A stretch of DNA of 64,000 nt. Source: Adiantum capillus-veneris. Its lineage: Eukaryota; Streptophyta; Polypodiopsida; Polypodiales; Pteridaceae. The position numbers were made by a program, and so were the translations under genes. The first letter of the stretch is position 1. The number at the start of each line of letters is the position of its first letter. The stretch spans positions 95,965,882 through 96,029,881 of the forward strand of contig CM043971.1 in the NCBI GenBank assembly GCA_014529385.2. Reading direction: 5' to 3'. Shown here one piece after another: positions 31,702 through 42,816 of the stretch. Below the pieces are notes generated by a model. The model saw only the letters and a list, made by a program, of their open reading frames with translations. It did not search any database and was not told the DNA's origin.

Positions 31702-33889
31702 TCGTATTTACCAGGGATATGGTGTTCCCTGACTCATTAGCATCTTTGTACAAGCTCTTTTCCCTGTAGGTGAAATAGATTCTTCTTTCAAGGGACTTCA
31801 TGTTGGCAGCCATGCGATTGAACCATGGTGCCCCTAGGATAACATCCTCATGTTGGAGAGGAGAGATTTTTTTTTAAATCTTCTTTGTTGACGTAGCTTT
31901 GGACATGAAGCCTCAATTTCCCAATCAAGGGAGTAACAGAGGCTTGCTATCCCTTGAAAGCTGTGTCAGCACAGTTATAGTATCTCCCATCTCAAAAGCT
32001 TGAATGCCCAACTTGGTGGCCAACTTCGTTGATATGAAGTTGTGAGTAGAGCCAGGTCATGCAAGATGAAGGCGTCATGCTCCCTTACTTTTCCCCAAGC
32101 GTAGGAGAGGAATGAGCCTTTGCAATGAGTATCCTCTTTTAGAGCTTCAACCATGGAAGCTCTAGGAGTGTCATTGAGTACATGTCTTTTGGGACAAGAA
32201 CGATAACGATTTCCTTGCTCCGCACACTTAAATCATTTATGGTCTTTATGAAAGGCCTCCAATTCTTTAGGAAAGAGCTTCTTTTTACCTTTGTAACCTC
32301 CCTTCTCCTTGGCCTTGTTGTTGTTGTTGGTGTTTGTGTTTCCTTGGGAAGAGTTTTGAGCATTGATCTTCCCTTTAGCTTCACTTCGATCCTTGTTTTC
32401 CATGGGCTTGAAATTTCTTCTCGCCCCTTGTTGGAAATCGATCCTTGAAGCAACCATAGTCTGGTGGATGACTTTGGTGATAGTGCTAGGCGGTTGTGAG
32501 TTGACATACTCGGAAACTTCTTCAAGTAATACCGCACAAAATTTTTGCTTTTATTCGATGAAGTCTATCCTTTGAAAGACTGTAGCTTTGAGATGTAAAT
32601 CCCAAAACTTGTTTATATATTTGTCATGGATAGACTCGTTAAAGAGTAGCTTCAAACTTTGCCATTCGGTGAGCACTTTGTCCTTGGCATCGCTTGCAAG
32701 GAATCGCTTCATTATGAAAACTTGTAGAGTTTTCCATGTCTTTGGGGCTTCGCTGTTGCCATGAAGGCTAGCCCACCATTCACGAGCAAATTTCTAAAAG
32801 TGCATGTCTACATGGTGTGGCTTAGAGGACTTTGTGAAGCCCTCATCTCAATTGTTGGATGAAGGCCAATACTTTGTCTGTGGCACCAAAGGTGCCATCA
32901 TAGGTGAGAAACGAGATACTCTTTCCTCCCCCTTTAATTTCTTAAGCTTTTGGGACCTTCGCCATGCAAGGTAATTTTTGCAATGTCCTCTCCTCTTGTA
33001 TTCTCTATAATAATAACTATTGCTTTGGGTGGAAGAGGAGGAAGGTGAAGAAGAATGAGAAGAGGGTGACCTCATTCTTGCCTTTTTCTTCCTTTGTTTC
33101 CTCTCTTCCCTTTCAGAATGATGAGGAGAAGGACTATTGGTTGATCGTTTCCTCTTGGGAGGAGTTGGCGATAGTTTAGACCACCATCTTCATGGAGCCA
33201 CATCTTTAGAGGAACTTAGGGATTCACTTCTTTCTCATCCTTTGGATTGCTCCTCTCTTATGGGAGAGAGTCTTCTTTCGGGAGTCTCATCAAGAGGCCT
33301 CCTAAACTCTCTCTCCTCTTGGAGAGGAAGGGAAATCTTATAAGCACAAAGTTATTGGGTAACTTTGGCTTGCAAAATAGGGTTGTCCATAGCTTGATGC
33401 AACCTAGTAACAAGATAATTGATAAACATGGAGCATCATCGTTAGCACCTTCATGTGCAAAATCAAAGTTATCAATGTTCATTCTACTCTCTTGGTTATT
33501 GTCATCCATGCTAATTATACTTATGTGTTTACTTAGTGTATCCTTTGGCAATTCAAAACCTTAGTTGCTACTCCTCTTAGCCTTTAAAAATAATCACTTA
33601 AGTATCTACACCCATGGCTCCAATTGGTTAATTATAGAGAGTAGTGGAGTGAGTTTTACATAGCAGAATTGCTAAGAGATAGCTCCTTTTGGACTTCTTA
33701 TGGCTCAATAATGGTAAATCCGTAGGCAAGTCTAAAAAGACCCCATTATTAAGACCAAAGCTCCCGAGGTGGGCTCAACAAAATCGATAATAGATCCCAG
33801 TCCCACTTACCCTAATATAATTAACAAAATCAACCATTAATAGGCTACTTAAGGACCTCTCTTCTTACGCAAGAAAAGAGAAACCAAAT
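31702..33889 (-). pseudogene. Chromovirus G gag and protease
   Basis: Minus-strand fragments in order: a gag capsid core near 32,900-32,640 (GTFGATDKVLAFIQQL, REWWASLHGN-like text); a Lys/Asn-rich linker (32,457-32,233, KAKEKGGYKGKKKLFPKEL); a decayed zinc knuckle near 32,200 (FKCAEQGNRYRSCPK); and a retropepsin end (GSTHNFISTKLA near 32,050; LGAPWFNRMAAN and RRIYFTYREKSLYKDANESG at 31,835-31,715). The reading stops at the E/C LTR and continues at 3,865 with the RT. Many stops make it dead. The region 33,100-33,889 is Ser/Leu-rich leader without a clear domain. Confidence 0.8.
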
Positions 33890-33901
33890 GCTCTGATACC
33901 A
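33890..33901 (-). promoter_or_regulatory. Primer-binding site of chromovirus G
   Basis: The plus strand gctctgatacca, one base before the LTR start at 33,903; initiator-Met tRNA type. Confidence 0.88.
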
Positions 33902-33902
33902 A

Positions 33903-34646
33903 TGTAACGGGAATGGCCTATGAACTTTGAGAATAGCGGAATTAAGAGAATTAAGGTGAGCATTTTTGTGAGATCACTTTGAGAACATAGAGGGTGAACT
34001 TAATTGATGGTAGCAACATAAACATAGTAATTAATTAAATTGGCATGAACAATACTTTTGCAAGAGAGAGAGTATTAGAGAACATGACAATAGTTGAGGA
34101 CCGGATTTACTTGGAACCGGTCCCCCCTCCAAAAGGCGTTTGTATCATAGATTCTCCCATCAAGAGAGACTTTGTTACAATACAATCTTTGTGTTCCTTG
34201 TGACCTTGGTGATTCTATGAAGATGGAAAGCTTCATGCATCACGAGCTTAACATAAACTTTTCAAAAAGCATTAACTATCCCAGGCCTCAGTCCCAAGGC
34301 CTCAAACACCTTTGAAGGTGGAGAGAGCTAGTGAGGAATGAGGGTAGGAAAGAGGAAGAAGAAACATTCCATAGGAGAAAGAAATAGTTCCTCACTTATC
34401 ATCACTCTTCTTGCTTAGGATAGCATAATAGCATAGTAATGAAGATGAAAAAGATGGCAGGCTTAAGCATTAAAGCATGGCTCTTGGTTGGATTTGCATT
34501 ACATAGCCACGAGTGTTAGTGTAGGCTCTCCACTTCTCCACAAGCTTGGAGAAGGAGATGGAGATCTTGCATTTTGCACTCCACACAATGAGATAATGTG
34601 TGTATGTGTGTGGGAGAGTATACCCCCCCTCTCATGCTTGGTCCAC

Positions 34647-34693
<47 letters not shown>

Positions 34694-35213
34694 ATTGTTT
34701 TATTATTTCATTTGGACATGTGTCCTCTTTTTCCTCTTTGAGAGAAAGAACTTAATTATTTATTTTTATGTATCTAAGTTTTCATTGGACCCCTATAAAA
34801 CCAAATCAATAGCATTCAAGTATAGCATGAGGACCACATGTGGAGAATCATTTGAACATGTCTCTTTTATGCTTATTAAGTCATTTAGTTGAATTGAATA
34901 CTTCAAGGACTTGGTCAATCAAGCAAGCATGTGTCTTTTATGCTTCTTAAGTCATTTGTTTTGAATTGAGTACTTCAAGCCTTAGTCAATCAAGCGTGGA
35001 CATTCATGCCTCTTGAGAATTTATCTTTGAATTTAACATTCCAAAAACCTTAGTCATTTAAGCATAAAAATCACCTCAAGCTTTGGGCAAGGTTCCCACA
35101 ACCACTATAAGAGTCTTAGCACCTCATGCTTGGGTAAGATTCCCACCTCGAGGTTAGCCCTAGCTTGCGTCAGGTCAAAGGATTTTTTAACACTAACTTT
35201 TGGAGGTCTTTCA
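33903..35213 (-). mobile_element. 5' LTR of chromovirus G
   Basis: The left end TGTAACGGG is fixed by the primer site. The right end is set tentatively at ggaggtctttca (35,213). The Tat-like gag text resumes at about 35,234, leaving ~20 bp unassigned. A CT tract lies at 34,649-34,691. No second copy of this LTR is in the window, so the length (~1.3 kb) is provisional. Confidence 0.65.
34649..34691. repeat. (CT)n microsatellite in the G LTR
   Basis: An uninterrupted tract of about 43 bp; in element sense it is (AG)n. Confidence 0.95.
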
Positions 35214-36451
35214 TGAAGCTAACCCTAAGCTAAATCCTCTTCAAATTATTTGGACCAAACTCGTGCATCACTCTTCAAACAAATCTAGAGAAGACATAAC
35301 ATCTGTGCCACATCATGAACCTGGTTGCTAATGCAGGCAACCTCCATCTTTTCCAAAAAGTCTTCCACGTCTTCATCACTTCTTCCATGAAATTCCGGAT
35401 AAGAGAAATCCATGGCTACCCAAGTTTTTATGCTTCGAGAACCCCTTCTAACACAGGTGCAAGAACCCAAACTTTTTACTAACTCAATCCCCAGAAACTT
35501 CAATGGAGCTCATCTTTAGATAAGAGCAAACACATGCACATCAAATGAGTTTTCATAGTTAATCATCGGAATTACAACAGGCAAAGGCGATTCCAGTATC
35601 TCTCTTAATCTTCTTGGCCCAAACATAAAGACTATGTGCTGCTGAAAAAAAATCTTCCTGGACACATGAACATTTATCTAGATACTTTGTGTTAAATGAA
35701 AAGGAGTGAATTGAGGTCCGTCGTGATTATCCATTAAAGGCCAACCATGCCGTCCCAACAAAGCACACTTGACTAATTACCCTCTGATTTTTCTAGAATT
35801 TCAGCAGCATAACAACATAAATGGCTCAAAAGACCAAAAAACCAGCCATCACAACTTGGAAAAATTTCGGCAGCGTTTCCTCGGAAGTAGAGCAGTAAGA
35901 ACCCAAAATATACATTGCATATGTATGCATAACCTTCCACCAATAGAACTCGAGCATCAAGTAGGAATCACTAGTACATAGCCCATGGCGAGGTCACGAA
36001 AAGGGTGCTCCAGCCACCTGTATCACCGAAAGGATCTCACATTTGAGAATCCCCCAGCTCAATAAAACCTCACGCTATTGACACTGTCACGTAAACTTAT
36101 GCAAACCTCATATAGTCAAGTCTCAAAAATGACTATCTTCCATACCAAGTCTCAGAAATGGCTGGGACTGCCAAATAAAACCAAATATGGCTCCACAAGG
36201 GTGTACAATGGTAGTATCCACAATTATCGTACAATACTAGACAATGCACTCAAACAGGCGCCAAATGATGCATACCCACGGAAACTGCAAGTGACTTTCA
36301 CTTGCCACTGTATCACTCTACTCCAACTACATGTACCTGTGTGAATCACCTGTATCTATACCTTTAACCTGTAATCTGTAACCTGTAATCCCGAATCCCG
36401 AAGGTACTATAAGAAGATCCTCTACGGGGGTGCCAAAAGAATGTGAGCGGG
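35214..36451 (-). pseudogene. Tat-like 5' fragment: gag N-terminus, ORF1 module, leader, primer site, LTR stub
   Basis: Right to left on the minus strand: ten bases of LTR end (36,442-36,451); primer site (36,419-36,436); leader; ORF1 module (35,734-35,516); gag N-terminus (35,503-35,285, AMDFSYPEFHGRSDEDVEDF). The gag is cut at about 35,234 by the 5' LTR of chromovirus G, so this copy is the outer host of the whole nest. The LTR is truncated where chromovirus text starts at 36,452. Confidence 0.85.
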
Positions 36452-38730
36452 TAGAGGATCCCTTTTTACCGTACGAAATCATTCCAGAATGGATGACTAA
36501 TCCATTTGGTGATCGAGAGACTAGCTGCCACAAGCTTGTCTGCTCTTTAGTCCATATCATACTTCTAAAGTAGAGTGACAAGTTCTACTTGGTTTTTCGG
36601 AGACGTCGTCACCACCAACATGATCCTAAGTATGCATACTTCTTAAATTTTGTACACAATAAAAGAAAGAGAATGAGTCTTATAAGACAAAAATATTGTT
36701 CATTTAAAATGCATTTGCATTTGCTTACTCTAGTTTAGCATTGTAAGCATTGACAAGGTTCATATTATCCTTAAGCTAGGTTCCTTATCCATCTAGCATC
36801 TTTAAAAGGATAATTCTTAAACTTCACAAGATATCATTGGATAATCTTACCGTTTCTTAGTACCTTGTCTTCATGTGTCAAAGAATCAATTCGGGCTGCA
36901 ACACCTCTTCTTGATCTTCAATCTCTAACGGGTCCTCCAATATTGGTTCTTTTCGTGGCTCTCCTTTGTAAGGCTTGAGTAGGCTCTATTGGTTAACATT
37001 GTGAATCAGCGAATGGTTGGCCAACTTGAATTGATAATCCATCTCATTGATTGGCTTAAGAATTTAAAAAGGACCATAGTATCTTTTTGCTAGTTTAGCA
37101 TAATACTATTGGTGGCCCGTAAGAATCTTACCCGTAGTATGCCTTAGATGTTATCCTTGAGAAACTTTAGCAAGACCCAATCATTTTTCTTAAAGGTGAA
37201 GGCTCTTCTGTGCTTATTAGCAGTAATCCTTTTTGCCTTTGCTATAAGATGGATATATCCCTTTTTACTCTTTGGAAAAGATTCTTGTAAGTCTCGGCCA
37301 TATTCATCAAAAACAAAGATCTCCCATATACCTTAAGTAGTAGGGGACTTTTGGATCTTCCCTCTTTAACCTTGAAAGGTGCTTTCCCAATAGAAGTATG
37401 TACAATGTCATTGTACGCATACTCTATAAGAGGTAGGTACTTCTCTCATTGAGAATGTTGATCTACTTCCATGACATAGGCTTTTAGTAGATTCAAGAAT
37501 CGTTAGATTAGTTATTTCACTTTGGTCATCCATTTGTGGATGATAGGCCGAAAGAGAAATTTAATCTACTTCCTAGATTCTCAAAGAGACCCTTCTAGAA
37601 ATTACTGGCCATTCTAGGATCTTTGTCAGACACTATGGATGTTGGCAAGCCATGATACTTGAAAATTTGAGATCTAAAGAGGGTTTCCGTTTGATGTGCC
37701 TTAATAGTCTTTTTGACAGGCATAGAGTGTGTTTTGTTGCTAAGCCTATCGACTGAAACAATCTAAGTTGCTTCCCTTGATCAAATTCCAATTTTTGGTA
37801 TCCCACGCATTTTGAAACATACTCTTGTATGTTTACTTTTCATGGTAGACCAACATAAATACATTTCTACTCCTCGAAGAGTAGATTTTGGAATCCTTCT
37901 TTGCCCCATATAAGGAGAAGCATGGGATTCATACATGACTTTCTTATTATATGGGTGAGTAACACATAGCCTATTGCCATTTGGAAGATAACCATCCTTC
38001 AATGTGAATGGCTCTTTTTTTCTTCCCTAATGTAAAGGCTGTAATTACCTACTTGAAGTCTTGGTCAGTAGCATATTCATCTATCATAGAAGATAGATCA
38101 TTGTGAGTTGCTATAGACACCACATTTACCCTTGGCCGTTGTGAAAGTACATCGATCACTTCATTGTGCTTGCCTGTAATGTGAGCAATATGAATTTAAA
38201 TTGAGAATGAAAATTTTCCCACCTCATTTGTTTGTCGGAAAGCTTGGTTTGTGTCATGAAGTTTTTGAGGCTTTGTGATCCATTCGTAGGATGAATGGAG
38301 TCCCCAATAAATAGTTCTTCCATGCGTTTAGGACATGTAGAATAGCTAAACGCTCTTTCTCATAAATTCCCAAGACCCGTTCATCGCAATTGAGCCTTCA
38401 GCTCTCATATGCTATGGCATGCCCTTCTTGAAGCAAAATTGCTCCAAGGGAATCACCACAAGCATCACATTGGACCTCAAATAGCTTTGAGAGATTCGGA
38501 AGTATAAGGAACTGTTGGGAGGTAAGCTTCTCTTTGAGTTTGTCAAAAGCTTTTTGTTCTTTAGCAATCCATGAGTACTTAACGTTCTTCATTGTTAAGT
38601 CATGCGATGGTCCTACTATTTGAGAGAATTTTGCTATGACGCATCTATAGTATGCACACAAACCAATAAAGCTTCTTATCTCATGTAGATTACTTGGATT
38701 AGGCCATGATTTTGTTACCTCCAACTTTGA
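36452..38730 (-). pseudogene. Chromovirus G copy 2: chromodomain, integrase, RNase H, RT end
   Basis: On the minus strand from 38,730: RT C-terminus, RNase H, zinc-binding region (DGYLPNGNRLCVTHPYNKKV, 38,002-37,781), integrase core (37,790-37,381), C-terminal domain (near 37,340-36,890) and a decayed chromodomain near 36,870-36,770 (FKNYPFKDARW-like). The integrase site interrupted at 2,007 is uninterrupted here. The 3' end meets the Tat LTR stub at 36,451, with no G LTR between. Confidence 0.8.
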
Positions 38731-38892
38731 GTTTAGGCTGAGATTCTTCATTAAATATACCACTTGCCTCATGTCTTGCCCTAGCCTATCATCTTGCACT
38801 ACTATAGTGACCACTATTGGCATAACCTGAGGAGTAACAGAAACCACTGGTTCATGATGAACCCCTGGCATGCGACCTTCCAAAGAATCCAT
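38398..38892 (-). pseudogene. Chimeric gag-RT-RNase H frame, copy 1
   Basis: A 164-codon open frame starts in Tat-like gag (MDSLEGRMPGVHHEP ... MKNLSLN) and passes in frame at 38,731/38,730 into chromovirus RT (SKLEVTKSWPNP, RSFIGLCAYYR) and RNase H (EVQCDACGDSLGAILLQEGH). The same junction occurs at 45,105/45,104, so both copies descend from one deletion event. Confidence 0.9.
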
Positions 38893-39235
38893 AGGCTGAA
38901 ACTCAGACCTCTTGGGAAAGGACTCTACTCCTAGCTAACTCATTCTTCTCATCTTCCACTCTTTGTTCCTCGCTACCTCTAGAGCATCTTCATATGTCCT
39001 ATGTCTTATTTAGCTCCACTCTCCAACGTATATTCTCACAAAGATCAGCCAAGAACCTGTCCTTCTTCATCATGTAAGGCGGGGGTACTTGTGGTGCTAA
39101 GGCCTTGCACATCCGCTCCCATGCCATTGAAAACTTACGTATGTACGCATCTACTAGCTCACCTCCCCTTTTGACCAAACCCGATACTTCTTGCCACACT
39201 TTGTCAAGATCTTTTGTCCTCACAGACTCCACTTT
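38893..39235 (-). pseudogene. Tat-like gag upstream of chimera copy 1
   Basis: Capsid core with KRGGELVDAYIRKFSMAWER and PPYMMKKDRFLADLCENIRW (39,232-38,999). It is truncated at its N-terminus: leader text with ctgtaacct repeats begins at about 39,236, so the first part of gag and the ORF1 module are deleted. Confidence 0.85.
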
Positions 39236-39310
39236 TTACCTGTAACATGTAATCTGTAACCTGTAATCCCGAATCCCGAATCCCGAATCCCGAAGGTACT
39301 ATAAGAAGAT

Positions 39311-39328
39311 CCTCCGTGGGGGCGCCAA
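39311..39328 (-). promoter_or_regulatory. Primer-binding site, Tat-like copy
   Basis: Sense TTGGCGCCCCCACGGAGG, intact. It is preceded by a deleted leader of only ~75 bp. Confidence 0.85.
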
Positions 39329-39333
39329 AAGAA

Positions 39334-40474
39334 TGTTAGCGGGATGGAAACACACACAACGCCTCTATATGCATCCAACACACACTCTTGGGATAATATA
39401 CACACACACACTATGGGGCACCACTCGGCTTACACAACCCACCTGGTCGAGACAGGGAACACATCGATGGAGTGAGAGGAGAGAGACTATCCATTTGCCC
39501 ACTCAACACAAAGACACACACACACACCCAAAAAACTCAACTCAAAAGAGAAATATTTTTGATATTTAGATACAATTGAGCTTGGGCGATCACCAATGGG
39601 GCAAATAGCTCACACAATATGGATTAAATATGCCAAATACAATCACAAATTTGAGCAGAAGCTTCGCTCACACGAGAAACTCACACAACCAAAATAGTAG
39701 CAAAACAATGAGGAATTTGGAAAAATGAACAGCATCATTGCATCCAGAACAGCCAGAAACCCCGGTCTACAATATCAAAGTGCTCAAATCCGACCTCGGA
39801 TGAGCAGTTTATGGCCAAAACAGGCTCCAAAAACAGCAAAAAACTCCGTTGCGGCTATTCCTTCTCTTCTCTCCACACTTTGCTGGTTTTTTTCTCAGTT
39901 TTTCTAGTGTCCACACTTCACTTTATCCCTTGGGCACCTTTGGCCGTTTGATTGACCTCAAACAAACCCCGAACAGGCCAAGAAAATGGCAACACAATGC
40001 ATTTTTGTCACCCTTTTACATCCATCCGAACACCTGGCAATAAACTTTTTCCAATAATGCATCTCGCAATCACGTGAAGTGGCCCCCAAATATATTCCTT
40101 ATGATTACCTTTTCCATGATTCATCACAAGAAAACACCCACATTGTGTTCGTACTTATCCACGTGCAAGTCTTTACCCCATTCGACCTCCTGCCACCACT
40201 TGATGCCATCTGACGCACCTGCTTACCTCATGGCATGCGCCCGTTGATAGCTTCCTCCAAAAAATTATTCACTACCAACTCCTCATTATTATAGAAAAAA
40301 CACACTGATACTGGTGACAATGAAAATCGATGTACTATGTACACATTGTCCTACCTATACACATGGGGGTCCCACGTAACCACCTGGCTCTGGAAATTGG
40401 ACAATCCTTTATTCGATGCACCATGCATGTGTATGTGCATATGCACAATCACTTCCTCCAAAAAACTCCTGACA
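39334..40474 (-). mobile_element. Tat-like LTR (1,141 bp), copy at 40 kb
   Basis: Begins tgttagcggg and ends ctcctgaca on the plus strand; homologous along its length to 30,550-31,701. The flank at 40,475 (gcgtatttaccagggatat) is the same chromovirus protease text that flanks the E/C LTR at 31,702. Confidence 0.9.
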
Positions 40475-40620
40475 GCGTATTTACCAGGGATATGGTGTTC
40501 CCTGACTCATTAGCATCTATGTACATGCTCTTTTCCCTGTAAGTGAAATAGATTCTTCTTTCAGGGGACTTCAAGTTGGCAGCCATGCGATTGAACCATG
40601 GTGCCCCTAGCATTCCATTG
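40475..40620 (-). pseudogene. Chromovirus G protease end, fragment
   Basis: The minus-strand frame carries LGAPWFNRMAANLKSPERRI, YFTYREKSMY and DANESGNTISLVN. It matches 31,702-31,840 and is joined to the LTR at the same base. Homology stops at about 40,615. Confidence 0.88.
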
Positions 40621-40980
40621 TGTTGATGTCTACTCAATGCATAATCCATGTGATATGCTTTTTTGGACACTGACATGCTTTTGTGATCCATGTGTGAATG
40701 GGCAAAAGTTGATACCTATACCCTATTGAATCAAAAACTATCGGTGATGATCTACTCCCATGTAGTCAGAGACATACGGATCCCCATGGAGGCTATCCCT
40801 AGCCTTCATAACCACTTCAAACTATCCTCAGAGATGTATGAAAATATCTACAATAGTATGACATATGAAGAAGGAAGTGGGCACGATGGAAGCCATATAG
40901 TGTTTTACCGGACTACATCTCTAACCACAGCCAATAGTTGTAATTCTCTTGAATAGAATCTTGCTTGAGATCAGTATTGT
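40621..40980 (+). other. Unassigned stretch with an 88-codon open frame
   Basis: The plus-strand frame 40,690-40,956 (LNQKLSVMIYSHVVRDIRIP, NSMTYEEGSGHDGS) has a fairly ordinary amino-acid composition but matches nothing I know. It could be an exon fragment of a host or transposon gene. It lies between the chromovirus fragment and a CACTA-like terminus. Confidence 0.3.
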
Positions 40981-41152
40981 CACTACAACACGTCACGCAA
41001 AAATTGACATTTGTACTGACGCAAATAAACGTGGTTTAAAGTTAAAATGCATCGAAATAAGCATCCCTATACGCGTCGGACTCGTAGCATCGGTATATGC
41101 ATCAGTATAATCACTTTCTATACCGACTCTCATATCGGCGCTCATACCAACA
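40981..41152. mobile_element. CACTA-like terminal fragment
   Basis: cactacaacacgtcacgc at 40,981 looks like the terminus of an En/Spm (CACTA) DNA transposon. It is followed by subterminal words in both orientations (catcggtata, ataccgact, atcggcgctcatacc). The fragment ends where Tat-like gag text begins at about 41,153. No matching opposite terminus was found, but related words fill 48,130-48,330. Confidence 0.5.
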
Positions 41153-42816
41153 TGCGACCTTGCAAAGAATCCATAGGCTGAAACTCAGACCTCTTGGGAA
41201 AAGACTCTACTCCTAGCTGACTCATTCTTCTCATCTTCCACTCTTTGTTCCTCGCTACCTCTAGAGCATCTTCATATGTCCTAGGCTTCTTTAGCTCCAC
41301 TCTCCAACGTATATTCTCACAAAGATCAGCCAAGAACTTGTCCTTCTTCATCATGTCAGGTGGGGGTACTTGTGGTGCTAAGGCCTTGCACATCCGCTCC
41401 CATGCCAGTGAAAACTTACTTATGTACGCATCTACTAGCTCACCTCCCCTTTTGACCAAACCCTATACTTCTTGCCACACTTTGTCAGGATCTTCTGTCT
41501 TCTCAAACTCCACTTCCAATCCATGTCTTAGATTGTCCCAACTTAATCTCATAGGTGGATCAGCCACACGCAACTCCTCTTCAAATTCTTTGGACCAAAC
41601 TCGTGCATCACTCTTCAAAAAAATCTAGAGAAGACGTAACATCTGTCCCGGATCATGAATCAGGTTGCTAATGCAGGAAACCTCCATCTTTTCCAAAAAG
41701 TCTTCCACGTCTTCATCACTTCTTCCATGAAATTCTGGATAAGAGAAAGCCATGGCTACCTAGGATTTTATGCTTTGAGAACCCCTTCTAACACAGGTGC
41801 AAGAACCCAAACTTTTTACTGACTCAATCCCCAGAAACTTCAATGGAGCTCATCTTTAGATAAGGACAAACACATGCACATCAAATGAGTTTTCATAGTT
41901 AATCGTCGGAATTACAACAGGCAAAGGGGATTCCAGTATCTCTCTTAATCTTCTTGGCCCAAACATAAAGACTATGCGCTGCTGGAAAAATCTCTTCCTA
42001 GACACATGAACATTTATCTAGATTCTTTGTGTTAAATGAAAAGGAGTGAATTGAGGTCCATCGTGATTATCCATTAGAGGCCAACCATGTCGTCCCAACA
42101 AAGAACACTTGACTAATTACCCTCTGATTTTGCTAGAATTGCAGCAGCATAACAGCATAAATGGCTCAAATGACCAAAAAACCAGCCATCAAAACTTGGA
42201 AAAATTTTGGCAGAGTTTCCCCAAAAGTAGAGCAGTAAGAACCCAAAATATAGACTGCATATGTATGCATAACCTGCCAACAATAGAACCCGAGCATCAA
42301 GTAAGAATCACTAGGACATAGCCTATGGCGAGGTCACAAGAAGGGTGCTCCATCCACCTGTACCACCAAAAGGATCTCACATTTGAGAATCCCCCAACTC
42401 AATAAAACCTCACGCTATCGACCCTGTCACGAAAGCTTATGCAAACCTCGTATAGTCAAGTCTCAAAAATGACTATCTTCCATACCAATTTTCAGAAATG
42501 GCTAGGACTACCAAATAAAACCAAATATGGCTCCGAAAGGGCGTACAATGGAAGTATCCACAATTATCATACAATTCCAGACAATGCGCTCAAGCAGGCG
42601 CCAAATGATGCATACCCACGAAAATTGCAAGTGACTTTCACTTGCCAGTGTATCACTCTACTCCAGCTACATGTACTTGTGTGAATGTCCTGTACCTGTG
42701 TGAATAACCTGTACCTATACCTGTAACCTGTAATCTATAATCTGTAATCCCAAATCCCAAATTCGAAGGTACTATAAGAAGATCCTCTGTGGGGGCGCCA
42801 AAATAATGTGAGCGGG
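41153..42816 (-). pseudogene. Tat-like 5' part: gag, ORF1 module, leader, primer site, LTR stub
   Basis: Right to left: LTR stub (42,807-42,816), primer site (42,784-42,801), leader, ORF1 module (42,074-41,856), gag N-terminus (41,830-41,640) and capsid (41,459-41,142, KRGGELVDAYISKFSLAWER). It is the counterpart of 35,214-36,451 but here gag is not cut by chromovirus G. It ends instead against the CACTA-like fragment. Confidence 0.85.
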
